A stretch of 38,613 nt of DNA from a candidate division WWE3 bacterium (GCA_945897985.1 CAMDGN010000005.1:1-38613), one strand, 5' to 3'; numbered from the stretch's first letter, positions 16,162 to 26,445 are shown. Program-made: numbers and translations. Notes: generated by a model not told the origin, from the letters alone.

Positions 16162-17580
16162 TTAATAGTCTATCCAGGAAGTTAATTCAAGTTCAGTAAG
16201 ATCTTCAATTGTATCAACAAATTCTTCCATGTGGCTCACCATGATAATTGGTCCAGCATACTTGTTTACTGCTTTAGCAATAATTGGAAGATGTCTAAAG
16301 TTGATGTGATTAGTTGGCTCATCTAAGATTAAAATTCCAGGCTCTTGAAGCATAAATCGAGCATAACAAAGTAAACCTTTTTGACCTTCAGAAAGAGATG
16401 CGATTTTGTTATTTAATATAGCCCCGTTTAGTAAAAATTTAGCAGCCACAGCGTAGACTCTTTGTGGTTCTTTAACTTGAGCGACATTCATCAAAGACTC
16501 AAAGGCGGTTTGGCTATAGTCTAGCTCTGAAAAATCTTGGCTATAGTAGCCAACTCTAATTTTTGGATTAATATCGGCAGTTTGACCGGAAACAATACTT
16601 TTTAATAATGTGCTTTTGCCAATTCCATTTGGACCTTTAATTAAAAGTCTATCCCCTTTGTACATCTCTCTAAAAGATGGTTTACTCATTCTAATAACAT
16701 AACCTGCAAATTCTTGACTTGGGATAAAGAAATCAGAAATAGTTTTATCATCTTTTCTCATTTCAACCATATCTTCCCTATCCTCAGCAATGTCTTCTCG
16801 GATTCTTCTAGCTAATTGACTCATTTGGACACTCTTTCCTCCAAGTTTGTTTACTTTTTCAAACCTCTCTTTAATGCTTCTTTCAAGTCTAGCGTTTTGA
16901 AGTTGATCTCTTTTTAACTTAGCTGCAATTTCTTCCATAACGTCGTAATAGTTTCCTGCAAATTGCTCTACTTTATGAGTTTGAGCATCCAGATTTAAAA
17001 CTCCATCGGTAAAGCTATTTAAGAATGGTGCGTCGTGAGAAATTACGATACAGGTTTTTTGATAATTAATAAGAAAGTCAGTTAGGTGCTCGATTCCCGC
17101 TTTATCTAGATTGTTGGTAGGTTCATCTAGAAGAAGGATGTCAGGATTTGAAAATAAGGCAAAAGCAAGAAGAAGTCTAGCTTTCTGGCCCCCAGAAAGT
17201 TGAGCCACTTCTTTTTCAAGAGGAACTTCTAGATTTACAACTCTAAGTATTTTAACAATATTTCCTTCGTCACCTGGCCTAAAACCTGAAATACCGGTTC
17301 TAAAATAGTCTACAACAGAGAGACTAAGTTTTTCATGAGCAATCATTTGCTCAGAAATACCAACAGAAGCCCCGTTTTCAAGGTGAATTTTCCCACTTTG
17401 AGGGGTTAATTTTCCGAGTAATAACTTAAAAAGGGTACTTTTACCAGCTCCGTTTTGTCCCATAATTGTGACAATAGAGTTTTTTCGTACTGTAAAAGTG
17501 GCCTCATCTAAAATGACCTTTTTCTCGTTATATTGGTATGAAACTTTATCAAACCTTATGATTACATTATCTTGTGCCAT
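16162..17580 (-). CDS. ABC-F family ATPase (two ABC domains)
   Basis: GQNGAGKST, LSGGQKARLLLAFALF, LLLDEPTNNLD, VISHD; second GPNGIGKST, LSEGQKGLLCYARF, LILDEPTNH. Confidence 0.92.
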   Translation of the reverse strand: MAQDNVIIRFDKVSYQYNEKKVILDEATFTVRKNSIVTIMGQNGAGKSTLFKLLLGKLTPQSGKIHLENGASVGISEQMIAHEKLSLSVVDYFRTGISGFRPGDEGNIVKILRVVNLEVPLEKEVAQLSGGQKARLLLAFALFSNPDILLLDEPTNNLDKAGIEHLTDFLINYQKTCIVISHDAPFLNSFTDGVLNLDAQTHKVEQFAGNYYDVMEEIAAKLKRDQLQNARLERSIKERFEKVNKLGGKSVQMSQLARRIREDIAEDREDMVEMRKDDKTISDFFIPSQEFAGYVIRMSKPSFREMYKGDRLLIKGPNGIGKSTLLKSIVSGQTADINPKIRVGYYSQDFSELDYSQTAFESLMNVAQVKEPQRVYAVAAKFLLNGAILNNKIASLSEGQKGLLCYARFMLQEPGILILDEPTNHINFRHLPIIAKAVNKYAGPIIMVSHMEEFVDTIEDLTELELTSWIDY

Positions 17581-17663
17581 CGCACTATTTTACCAGAAAA
17601 TAGGTCTTTTTTAACCCTTAAAAGTTAGTTGACAAGTAAGCAGAAAGTGATATTAATTTTAGT

Positions 17664-18056
17664 ATGGACTTATATTTGTTACAGAAATTAAATCAAATCA
17701 AGGAGACTCAAGACGAAAATCTTGATCCTATTGAAATAGGCTATGAGTACAAAGTTGTTAGAAACTTTTATACAACAACATTTCTTGATAATTTATCAGG
17801 AGGTTTCTCGGATGTGTCCTTATTTGAAAAAACTGTTAAAGAAGAGGAATCAAATGGCTGGGAATTACTAAGAAAAATAGATAATAATAGACTTAAGTTT
17901 AAAAGAAAATTGAATACTCCCTTCCCACCTTATCCAAATATTAACCCCTATAGAACAACAATTAATTATAATGTTAATAAAAATGTATGGCTTATTTCCC
18001 TTGCTTTACTTATCGTAGTGTTCGTATTTGCTTTCTTTTTATATTTGTATTCCTAG
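17664..18056 (+). CDS. DUF4177-like protein with C-terminal TM anchor
   Basis: FEKTVKEEESNGWELLRKIDNNRLKFKR and terminal hydrophobic helix. Confidence 0.5.
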   Translation: MDLYLLQKLNQIKETQDENLDPIEIGYEYKVVRNFYTTTFLDNLSGGFSDVSLFEKTVKEEESNGWELLRKIDNNRLKFKRKLNTPFPPYPNINPYRTTINYNVNKNVWLISLALLIVVFVFAFFLYLYS

Positions 18057-18074
18057 CCTTTAAAGCTAATGTGA

Positions 18075-20023
18075 TGAAGTTTTTCTACTTACTTTTTTTT
18101 ACCACTTTATTTCTCCTTAATATCTCTACCGCAATTGCAGCTTCTGAAAGATTTACCTCTATTGACTCGGAAATCTACATTAGAAAAGATGGAGTTTTAG
18201 AAGTTACTGAAAACCTTACTGTTTTAGCAGACAATCAAAAGATTCTTCACGGAATTTATAGAGATTTTCCTCAAGTTTATAACGACTCGTTATTTAAAAA
18301 ATCTTTAAAAAGTTTTAGCGTTATGTCTGTATTAAAAGATGGTTCTGAGGAACCTTATTCTTTAATAGGTCTAGATAATGGAACTAGAGTCAAAATAGGT
18401 TCGCCCGATTTGTATGTTACACCTGGAAAACATACCTATACAGTTAAATATCAAACAGCTGATCAGTTAGGATTTTTTAACAATTACGTTCAGTTATATT
18501 TTAATATTATAGGAAATGATTTTTTACTTGATGTCGATTCAGTGACAGCCAAAATTAATTTTCCTGAAACAATAAACCCGAATAGTATAAAATTTTGGTC
18601 TTTTTTAGGTCCACAAGGTTCGCTTGAGGAAGGAAATTATTTTAAATTTACTGACAATACTCTAATTATTAAATCAGGCAGGAAGTTAGCTCCAGGAGAA
18701 GCCTTCACAGTAATGGTTCAATTTCCAAAAAATGTGGTTGAACAACCGTTTTATAAGAAATATCTACCAGCTTACCTCACATCAAAACAATCTTTATTTG
18801 GAATTGCTTACCTAACCATATTCTTAATTTTATTTAAGATCTTTAACCGAAGGTATCATTCAAAAAGATGTGTGATGGATAATCCCCCAGTGATGTTTGA
18901 CTTGCCAAAAAATCTCTCTGCTAGCTCAATTGGATTTATAAATCAAGTTGAGGGCAATAATCTTAAAAGTGACTTTGTTTCAATTGCAATTCTTGAACTT
19001 GCCATTAATGGTTATATCCAAATTACTGAGGACAATAAAGGAGTAAAAGCCTATATTCTTACTAAAACCAATAAATCACCGGACGATTTATTGGAAGATC
19101 AACTTTTTGTCTATGAAACAATATTCGAGGATAAAGACTCTTTAAAGTTAATTACTTCTAGATATAATGAAAAAATAGGCTTACTAGCCCTAGAAAATAT
19201 TTCAAGTTATCTAAAAACCTATAAAAAATACTACACTAACGAGTTTATAACCTACTTTATTGCTTTAAGTGCTTTTGTTTTGTTTTTAATCTCAAATTTT
19301 ATTATTGTTAATTCCGAATATCTTTTCCTCGCCAATTCGATGTACCCTAGCACTTTTATTCTATTTTTAACATACAATTTTATATTTTTTCCATTAGGAT
19401 ACAAAATCTACCTCGATTATAAATCTGGAAATTTGAATAATACCTTTACAGTTTTATGGATGTTATCAAAAACTGTGTTTCTAATTATTGGTCTTGCTAC
19501 TCTTTTTGTCTACTCAGTAGAATCCTATACTTTGTTTGGGGCTTTAGCTCTTACTTTTGGTCTATTTTTAATGAGTATTACATTTAAAAGAAGAGCAATG
19601 CCGTCCCCAGAAACCTGCGACAATATCAACCATATAAATGGTTTTAAACTTTTTGCACAGTCTCAAGATGATTATTTAAGCGCTGTTAAAATGGATTTAC
19701 CTCAGAAGTTTAATATGTACGAGAAATACTTGCCATTTGCTTTAGCTTTAGGACTTGAAACTGTTTGGAGTGAAAAATTCAAAAGTATCATTGATGAAGT
19801 AAAGCAATTAAATTTACCGCATTACAATAATTGGTATGTGGGTACGAGTAGTTTAAGTTCATTTAATTACTCAGAATTTAATAAAAACTTTAGCACCAGT
19901 ATTTCTTCAGCTCAAATTGATCCGTCAACTGTAAGTTCTTCGGGAGGGTTTTCAAGTGGAGGTTCATCTTCAGGAGGAAGTTCTGGAGGTGGTGGAGGCG
20001 GCGGAGGTGGAGGAGGATGGTAA
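18075..20023 (+). CDS. DUF2207-family membrane protein with Gly-rich C-terminus
   Basis: Signal peptide at internal ATG (MKFFYLLFFTTLFLLNISTAIAAS), IYIRKDGVLEVTENL, LHGIYRDFP, terminal GGGSSGG...GGGGGW. Confidence 0.85.
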
Positions 20024-20171
20024 AAATATCTAGCTTCTAATTATTATGGCTGATCATGTCGATCTAGAACCTGTTTTATTACAGGCTATAAATGAGAAAG
20101 TATAAAAGGTGTTATTACAAATCAAAAATTCAATCGAAGTAGCATGTATATATATATATATTACTAATAAA

Positions 20172-20609
20172 TTAGATCTTCTTAATAAAACCTATTCTTG
20201 AGTGTCCGGAAGGATAAAAAGATTTAAATTCGATAAAACCCTCGTACCCCATTTTTTTATAAAAATCCTTACCCTCGTATTCAGATGTCCAAGTCCAAAT
20301 ATATTCGACACCTTTACTTTTCATTTCTTCCTCTAATAATTGAAGAAGGTTACTTCCAATCCCCTTCTTTCTAAAGTCTTTTTCAACTAAAAGATCAGTA
20401 AGGTAGAAGTATTTTCCGTAACCAGAATCTTGTTTCATTGCTAATCCGCTCGAAGAACCGATATAGATACCATCTTGAGTTGCAACAAAACCAAATCTTT
20501 CTTGCTTCTCGGGAGGATTTCCATACTCTAGCCTATTTTCATCAAATGCAGCTAATTCTCGCTTGTATTCTAATTCAGTCATATCTCTGAAAACATATTG
20601 AATATTCAT
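20172..20609 (-). CDS. GNAT family N-acetyltransferase
   Basis: LTDLLVEKDFRKKGIGSNLLQLLEEEMKSKGVE...FYKKMGYE; ATG at 20607-20609 with TATGAT 6 nt upstream; the longer ORF runs into a tRNA. Confidence 0.85.
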   Translation of the reverse strand: MNIQYVFRDMTELEYKRELAAFDENRLEYGNPPEKQERFGFVATQDGIYIGSSSGLAMKQDSGYGKYFYLTDLLVEKDFRKKGIGSNLLQLLEEEMKSKGVEYIWTWTSEYEGKDFYKKMGYEGFIEFKSFYPSGHSRIGFIKKI

Positions 20610-20635
20610 AATAAAATCATACAGGAAAAAATTTA

Positions 20636-20709
20636 TGGCTGGGAGCCAGGGATTCGAACCCCAATAACTGGTACCAAAAACCAGAGTCCTGCCGTTAGAC
20701 GAGCTCCCA
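20636..20709 (-). tRNA. tRNA-Gln(TTG)
   Basis: TGGGAGC acceptor, CTGGT-TTTTGGT-ACCAG anticodon arm, GGGGTTCGAATCCCT T-arm, encoded CCA. Confidence 0.9.
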
Positions 20710-20786
20710 AACACCGTTATATTATACTAAAAAAGATAAAAATAAGAAACAAACAACCTTTTTCGAATTTAAGTTAAAATGGTGTT

Positions 20787-21542
20787 ATGAATCCATATTT
20801 TACCAAAGCTATAGTATTGTCCAAAGAATTAATAAAATCAGGTTTAAATGACTCCCCTAGCCTCCTAAAACTTACAATTAAACTTATTAATCCAGAAATT
20901 AAGCCTTTTAGACCAGGGCAATTTGTTACTTTTAGAATTTCTGAAGGAATATTTAGAGCCTATTCAATTGCCTCAGATTACAAAAATTTCTCGGAATATT
21001 CTTTTCTAATATCAATTGGTCATGAAGGTATTGGGGCTAATTATTTTAAATCTATCGAAGTTGGTGAGGACGTTGATTTTCTAGGGCCCAATGGACATTT
21101 TAAAATTGAATCCCCAGTTTCGGATAATATTGTCATTCTTGCAACAGGAACCGGAATTGCACCCTTTATACCAATGCTTGAATTTCTATTTGATAATAAC
21201 TGTAATTCTAAAATTGCCTTAATCCACGGAATAAAAAACGAAGCAAACTTAAACTTTTACCAAAAAATCCATAAAGAGTTAGGTGAAAAATGTGAAAATT
21301 TTATCAGCTATATGTATGTTTCAAGGCCCGAAACATCTTCCAATCTATTTATCAAAGGAAGGGTTTCTGATGAAGTTAAAAAACTTGATCTAATAAAACA
21401 TATAAAAACTCAATTCTACCTATGTGGCCACCCTGATATGGTTTCAGAAGTCACTGAGTATTTATTACAAGCCGGTATTCCAGAGAGAAACATTATTTCA
21501 GAAGTTTTTACTTCCCCAGGTTTCTATCAAAGAGAAAAATAA
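20787..21542 (+). CDS. Stand-alone FNR-type FAD/NAD(P) oxidoreductase
   Basis: FRPGQFVTFRI, RAYSIASDY, LGPNGHF, LATGTGIAPFIPML, YLCGHPDMV. Confidence 0.88.
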   Translation: MNPYFTKAIVLSKELIKSGLNDSPSLLKLTIKLINPEIKPFRPGQFVTFRISEGIFRAYSIASDYKNFSEYSFLISIGHEGIGANYFKSIEVGEDVDFLGPNGHFKIESPVSDNIVILATGTGIAPFIPMLEFLFDNNCNSKIALIHGIKNEANLNFYQKIHKELGEKCENFISYMYVSRPETSSNLFIKGRVSDEVKKLDLIKHIKTQFYLCGHPDMVSEVTEYLLQAGIPERNIISEVFTSPGFYQREK

Positions 21543-21566
21543 ATTCTTTTATGCTAATATTTAAAC

Positions 21567-21905
21567 ATGGCAAGTAAATCAAAGTCTACAGAAAATCTGG
21601 AGTTAGTCGGTCACTTTGTACATCTTACAGGTATTTTTCTATCTTTTTTGGGTCCTTTAATTTTGTACTTAATGTATAAAGATAAAGCTAATGATTTTGT
21701 TAAATCTAATATAATTGAAGCGTTAAATTTTCAACTTACAGGATTGGTTGCTCTTTTTGTTTGTATTATTATTCCGATTTTAGGCTGGTTCCTTCTACTC
21801 CCAATCGTTTCTCTTATTTTACTAATTTTACCTATCTTAGCTACAATCGAATCTGCGAACGATAGAAAATATAAATACCCAATTAAAATTGAATTTATAA
21901 AGTAA
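21567..21905 (+). CDS. DUF4870/Tic20-like membrane protein
   Basis: HLTGIFLSFLGPLILYLMYKDKANDFVKSNIIEALNFQLT. Confidence 0.8.
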   Translation: MASKSKSTENLELVGHFVHLTGIFLSFLGPLILYLMYKDKANDFVKSNIIEALNFQLTGLVALFVCIIIPILGWFLLLPIVSLILLILPILATIESANDRKYKYPIKIEFIK

Positions 21906-22381
21906 TGACTAGAACACTAAAACCAAACATTCACAGATTTACATCACTTTTAGAACACTCTAGAATTTTAATCTTATACATGGCTTGGATTATTGCCATT
22001 GTTGCATTTTTAGGAAGTATTACTTTTTCTGAAATTCTAAAACTAACTCCTTGTAAATTATGCTGGATTCAAAGAATTTGCATGTTTCCTTTAGTTTTTA
22101 TTTTAGGAGTAGGAATTGTTTATAAAGATGAAAAAGTTCCTTTTTACGTTTTACCTCTATCTTTAACTGGCTTAGCCATTTCTTTTTACCATGTTCTTTT
22201 ATATAGAGGTTTGGTACCTGAATCTAAAGCTTTGTGCGAAGCTGGTATTTCATGCACGACCAAATACATTGAATTTTTCGGATTTTTAAGCATACCAGCC
22301 CTCTCCTTTTTAGCATTTTTAGCCATCTCAGGATTAATGTTTTATTATCACTCCCTTAGACATAGCCATCAAACTGAGTAA
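21905..22381 (+). CDS. DsbB/BdbC-like disulfide bond formation protein
   Basis: CKLCWIQRICMFPL and CEAGISC in a 4-TM protein; start overlaps previous stop. Confidence 0.88.
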   Translation: MTRTLKPNIHRFTSLLEHSRILILYMAWIIAIVAFLGSITFSEILKLTPCKLCWIQRICMFPLVFILGVGIVYKDEKVPFYVLPLSLTGLAISFYHVLLYRGLVPESKALCEAGISCTTKYIEFFGFLSIPALSFLAFLAISGLMFYYHSLRHSHQTE

Positions 22382-23844
22382 TGACAACTGCTGCCTTAAT
22401 TTTTCCAAACCAATTATTCAAAAGTTCTGATCTTTTTAAATTGTCTGAGAATATTTATTTAATTGAGTACACTTTATTTTTTGGTGAGAGTAAAAATATC
22501 TCTAATTTTCACAAAAATAAAATTGTTTTGCACAGAGCTTCAATGAAACATTACTATGAAAATATTTTATCTAACTATAAGCCTCATTATATCGACTATA
22601 AAAATACCGATTTCGATTCAATATTCTCTAAACTTGGGTCGATTAAGAAACTCTATATTTATGAACCAAAGGATTTCTTAATTGAGAAGAGAATTAAAAA
22701 ATACTGCAAATTAAATGATATAGAGTTAATCCAGATTGAAAACCCTTCATTTCTAACTCCACCAAGTGTTTATAATGAATATTTTGAAAAACATAAATAC
22801 TTTATGACCCCATTTTATATTGAGCAGAGAAAGAGATTGAAGGTTCTAATTGATAATAATCAAAAACCCCTTCACGGAAAATGGACCTTTGATACTGAAA
22901 ACCGACTCAAACTCCCAGCCACAATTGAGGTACCTGAAACAAAAATATTTGGAAATAATTCCTATGTAAAGGAAGCAAAGGAGTATGTAGATTCTAATTT
23001 CTCCCAAAATATAGGTACTCATGAAAATTTCATCTACCCAATTAATCATGCAGAGGCATTAAAAGCTTTACATGAATTTTTAAAGGAAAAATTAAATGAT
23101 TTTGGTCCCTACGAAGATTCAATTTCTCAAAAGCATGTCTTTAATTTTCATAGTGTTCTATCCTCTTCTTTAAACATAGGGCTTTTAACTCCTTCGGAAG
23201 TCTTAAAGGAAACACTAAAGTTCGCTGAAGAAAACAAAGTACTCTTTTCTTCACTGGAAGGTTTTATCAGACAAATTATCGGGTGGAGGGAATTTATGAT
23301 GATTGTTTATGTTAGAGATGGGGTAACAGAAAGAAACTCCAACTTTTTTGAGCATAAAAGAAAATTACCAAAAAGCTTCTATGACGGTACGACAGGCATA
23401 AAGCCAGTTGATGACACCATTAAAAAGGCTTTAAAGTATGGTTATTCACACCACATTGAAAGATTAATGATTCTAGGAAATTTCATGTGTCTTTGTGAAA
23501 TTGATCCCGATGAAATATATAGGTGGTTTATGGAATTTTATATTGATTCTTACGACTGGGTAATGGTTCCTAATGTTTATGGAATGAGCCAGTATGCTGA
23601 CGAAGGATTAATTACAACCAAACCTTATATCTCCTCTTCTAACTATATTCTTAAAATGTCGGATTATAAAAAAAATGAAGATTGGTGTGAAATATGGGAC
23701 GGATTGTTTTGGAGGTTTTTACACAAAAATAAAAATAAAATTTCTTCTAATTCTAGAATTGGAATGCTTGTAAAAACAAATTCATTTGAAAAAGTTAAAG
23801 ACAAAATTAAAATTGCTGATGAATTTTTAGATAAATTGAAGTAG
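22381..23844 (+). CDS. Cryptochrome/photolyase-related protein (COG3046/PhrB-like)
   Basis: IFPNQLF, HRASMKHY, FIRQIIGWREFM, RLMILGNFMCL, DWVMVPNVYGMSQYADEG. Confidence 0.9.
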   Translation: MTTAALIFPNQLFKSSDLFKLSENIYLIEYTLFFGESKNISNFHKNKIVLHRASMKHYYENILSNYKPHYIDYKNTDFDSIFSKLGSIKKLYIYEPKDFLIEKRIKKYCKLNDIELIQIENPSFLTPPSVYNEYFEKHKYFMTPFYIEQRKRLKVLIDNNQKPLHGKWTFDTENRLKLPATIEVPETKIFGNNSYVKEAKEYVDSNFSQNIGTHENFIYPINHAEALKALHEFLKEKLNDFGPYEDSISQKHVFNFHSVLSSSLNIGLLTPSEVLKETLKFAEENKVLFSSLEGFIRQIIGWREFMMIVYVRDGVTERNSNFFEHKRKLPKSFYDGTTGIKPVDDTIKKALKYGYSHHIERLMILGNFMCLCEIDPDEIYRWFMEFYIDSYDWVMVPNVYGMSQYADEGLITTKPYISSSNYILKMSDYKKNEDWCEIWDGLFWRFLHKNKNKISSNSRIGMLVKTNSFEKVKDKIKIADEFLDKLK

Positions 23845-23851
23845 TAAAGCG

Positions 23852-23885
23852 ATGGGGATTTTGTGTTTTCACACAAAATCCCCAT
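23852..23885. terminator. Perfect hairpin between convergent genes
   Basis: atggggattttgtg...cacaaaatccccat. Confidence 0.75.
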
Positions 23886-23891
23886 TTAAAA

Positions 23892-24332
23892 TTACCTCAC
23901 TCCTTTAAAATAACAATTGTGACATATCGCTATCCCCTCAATATTTCTTGTTGCTACAGGTTTATCTTTATGGCAACCTGAACATTTCTGAAAATATTTA
24001 GGGTTAAAATAAGACCTCTTACTTCGGCAAGTAGAACATAGAAGTTCCCCTAGATAGCGAGAAAGCATTGGCCTCTCTTTACCGCACCCTTCACAAGGGT
24101 TTCTGGGTGCAAAGTTAGCTCTGTAACAACATTGGCAAATACCGTAGCCCTCAGGCGAACGCATAGCTGGACGCCTAAACCTGCCACAAATTCCACAGTT
24201 TTCCCATCCAACCTTGTTTAAGTACTTAAAGAAATCCAAACACTTGCGACATACTAATTTCTTAGTAGTTCTGTTCTTAAACACCATTCCACCAGGATCG
24301 CCGCATTTAGAACAAATACCGATCTTAGGCAT
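23892..24332 (-). CDS. Tandem zinc-ribbon protein (4 repeats, 8 Cys pairs)
   Basis: CSKC/CRKC, CGIC/CQCC, CEGC/CSTC, CSGC/CHNC; strong SD aaggaggag. Confidence 0.75.
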   Translation of the reverse strand: MPKIGICSKCGDPGGMVFKNRTTKKLVCRKCLDFFKYLNKVGWENCGICGRFRRPAMRSPEGYGICQCCYRANFAPRNPCEGCGKERPMLSRYLGELLCSTCRSKRSYFNPKYFQKCSGCHKDKPVATRNIEGIAICHNCYFKGVR

Positions 24333-24413
24333 GGCAATCTCCTCCTTAAATATTATAGGCTGATGTATTTTATATTAATATGGAAAAATGTCAAATTTAG
24401 GAGAAAAAAATAA

Positions 24414-24490
24414 TGGTGGGCCCACTAGGATTCGAACCTAGGACCTTTCGGATGTAAGCCGAATGCTCTAACCAACTGAGCTATGAGCCC
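24414..24490 (-). tRNA. tRNA-Val(TAC)
   Basis: GGGCTCA acceptor, TTCGG-CTTACAT-CCGAA anticodon arm, CTAGGTTCGAATCCTAG T-arm. Confidence 0.92.
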
Positions 24491-24513
24491 CCAATTTAGT
24501 ATTTTAACACAGA

Positions 24514-24852
24514 TTATCTGTGGTCGCCAGAACCTTGAAGAGTATTGTTTTCTTGTCTCTTTTTAAGCTTATCGTAGTTTTTAGAGGCAACTTCACCCAT
24601 ATCTAATCCAAATTCAGAGGCCACCATCGCAACATACCATAACACATCACCTAGCTCTTTTTTTATATCATCCCTATGTTCATCAGATATAACACCATCA
24701 GAATCTCTCATAATTTTTTTAACTTTATTTGAGATTTCTCCAGCCTCGCCGGTTAGACCTAAAGTTGGATAATATGGATTGGACCCGACTTTTGGATAAA
24801 TAGCTGTCTCTTTAGCACCTTCTTGATACTGGGTAAAAGTTAAATTTTCCAT
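24514..24852 (-). CDS. MazG-like NTP pyrophosphohydrolase
   Basis: LTGEAGEISNKVKK...KELGDVLWYVAMVASEFGLDMGEV. Confidence 0.9.
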   Translation of the reverse strand: MENLTFTQYQEGAKETAIYPKVGSNPYYPTLGLTGEAGEISNKVKKIMRDSDGVISDEHRDDIKKELGDVLWYVAMVASEFGLDMGEVASKNYDKLKKRQENNTLQGSGDHR

Positions 24853-24886
24853 AAAAACCTTTCAAGTTAAAACTGATTCTATATTT

Positions 24887-26359
24887 TCACTTACAAGAGT
24901 AAATTGCAACAACTTTATAATCGATAGGACCAAATTTTTGAATTAAATTTAAACAACCAAGACTATCAAACTCTTTTCTATCTATGTCCAAACTAACTAC
25001 AACATAATCTCTGGAGTCGTACGGGTCTCTTAAAGTTTTACCGTTATAAAACATAGAGAATGCTTCAATATTATTAGGTACAAAAACTTTTTTTTGAGGA
25101 TCTGTTTGATTTAAAAAACTAGCTGCATCATAAAAGTAGGTTCCACCGTTTTCATAAATCCCATTCTCAATTGCCGATTTAGTCCCTCCAAGAAGCGGAT
25201 TGTAATATGCAGAATATTGAGGGTTATAAATAAAGGAAATAAACACAACAAAAATAAGTGAAAAAATAACCGCAATGTTTTGAAATCTTTTTGAAGTTGT
25301 AGTCAAATAAACTGATGAAATTAAAATAATTGGTTGAAAGAAAACTAAAGAATACCTGTCTATCTTTTGATCTGAAACCGATAGAGATACTAAATAAATC
25401 CCAATTAGTAAGAATAAAATTAGTAACTCGAAGGATTTAATTTTCTTAATATTATAAATTGCAATTGCAAATAAAAATAAAATAATCGGTGAAAGTTTAA
25501 AAGGCAACACTACTAAATAAAAAAATTTATTAAGAAAGGGAGATAGAAGATAAACCCGAGGATCCTCCCCTACTGCGTGTATAATGCTATCTATAATTTT
25601 TCCTGAAGTTTGAATAGGCTCAACCCAAAGAGATGGAAAGAGAACAAAAATTGTAGTTAAATAAAAAATAAAGTAATAGATAGTAGGTTTAAATTGTCTA
25701 TTTTTCAAAAAATCTTTAACTAAAACCAATAAAATTACTGGACCTATAACAACCGAGGTAACTTTGGTTAATACTGCTAAAGCTAGAAAAACGCTTGATA
25801 AGGCTAAATTTCTATAGGTCCTATTTTTAAGCCAATAAAGAATATAAAGCACGGAAGTAAAACCAAATACAACCTCAAAGGATGTGAGGTGAAACCACCT
25901 ATTTATACCGATAAAATAAGGCTCAACTGCTATAAATAAAAAGTAAAATATAGCAGATTTTTCACTCCAGATACTTTTAATTAAATTTACTTGTAAAAAA
26001 ACAGTAAGAAGTACGACAACAACCATGCCTAATTTTGAAAATAAGTTAAGCAATGGAAAGATATCCCAATCAAAAAGATCAACCTTATAGTCTGTAAAAG
26101 TATATTGATAAGAATAGAAACTTTGCCTAATTGCAGAGTTTACAATCATTAGAGTAACTCCAGGGTGATACTTTTGGTAGGTATCAGAAAAGTCTCGATC
26201 TTTCAAAGCTTGCAGAAAACCCTCAGATCTAAGAAACCATCTAACTGAGTCATTATTAGTATGATCATAACCTAAAGAATCAAGTCTAAAAAAAAGATAA
26301 ATTAATGTAATCGCAATTAATTTGTATTTAAATTCTTTTACCCGACCTAAAATTTTCAT
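24887..26359 (-). CDS. GT-C type (PMT/GT39-like) multi-TM glycosyltransferase
   Basis: Early YHPGVT loop motif, many TM helices. Confidence 0.6.
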   Translation of the reverse strand: MKILGRVKEFKYKLIAITLIYLFFRLDSLGYDHTNNDSVRWFLRSEGFLQALKDRDFSDTYQKYHPGVTLMIVNSAIRQSFYSYQYTFTDYKVDLFDWDIFPLLNLFSKLGMVVVVLLTVFLQVNLIKSIWSEKSAIFYFLFIAVEPYFIGINRWFHLTSFEVVFGFTSVLYILYWLKNRTYRNLALSSVFLALAVLTKVTSVVIGPVILLVLVKDFLKNRQFKPTIYYFIFYLTTIFVLFPSLWVEPIQTSGKIIDSIIHAVGEDPRVYLLSPFLNKFFYLVVLPFKLSPIILFLFAIAIYNIKKIKSFELLILFLLIGIYLVSLSVSDQKIDRYSLVFFQPIILISSVYLTTTSKRFQNIAVIFSLIFVVFISFIYNPQYSAYYNPLLGGTKSAIENGIYENGGTYFYDAASFLNQTDPQKKVFVPNNIEAFSMFYNGKTLRDPYDSRDYVVVSLDIDRKEFDSLGCLNLIQKFGPIDYKVVAIYSCK

Positions 26360-26414
26360 AAAAATGCTTGTTGTATTTAATAAAATTATACATGCCTATA
26401 ATATATAAAAGGGG

Positions 26415-26445
26415 ATGGGGATTTTTGCAGAGCAAAAATCCCCAT
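26415..26445 (-). terminator. 14-bp perfect hairpin
   Basis: atggggatttttgc-aga-gcaaaaatccccat. Confidence 0.75.

Noticed and set aside
20046-20105. 19-codon ORF MADHVDLEPVLLQAINEKV and CCTGT/ACAGG mini-hairpin
   Set aside because: Too short, no SD or recognisable product; could be a decayed gene but not supportable.
20149-20161. (TA)n tract
   Set aside because: Simple dinucleotide repeat in AT-rich intergenic DNA; no further structure.
20610-20714. N-terminal extension of the GNAT ORF (MFGSSSNGRTLVFGTSYWGSNPW...)
   Set aside because: It is read-through of tRNA-Gln; an ATG with a -10 box exists at 20609.
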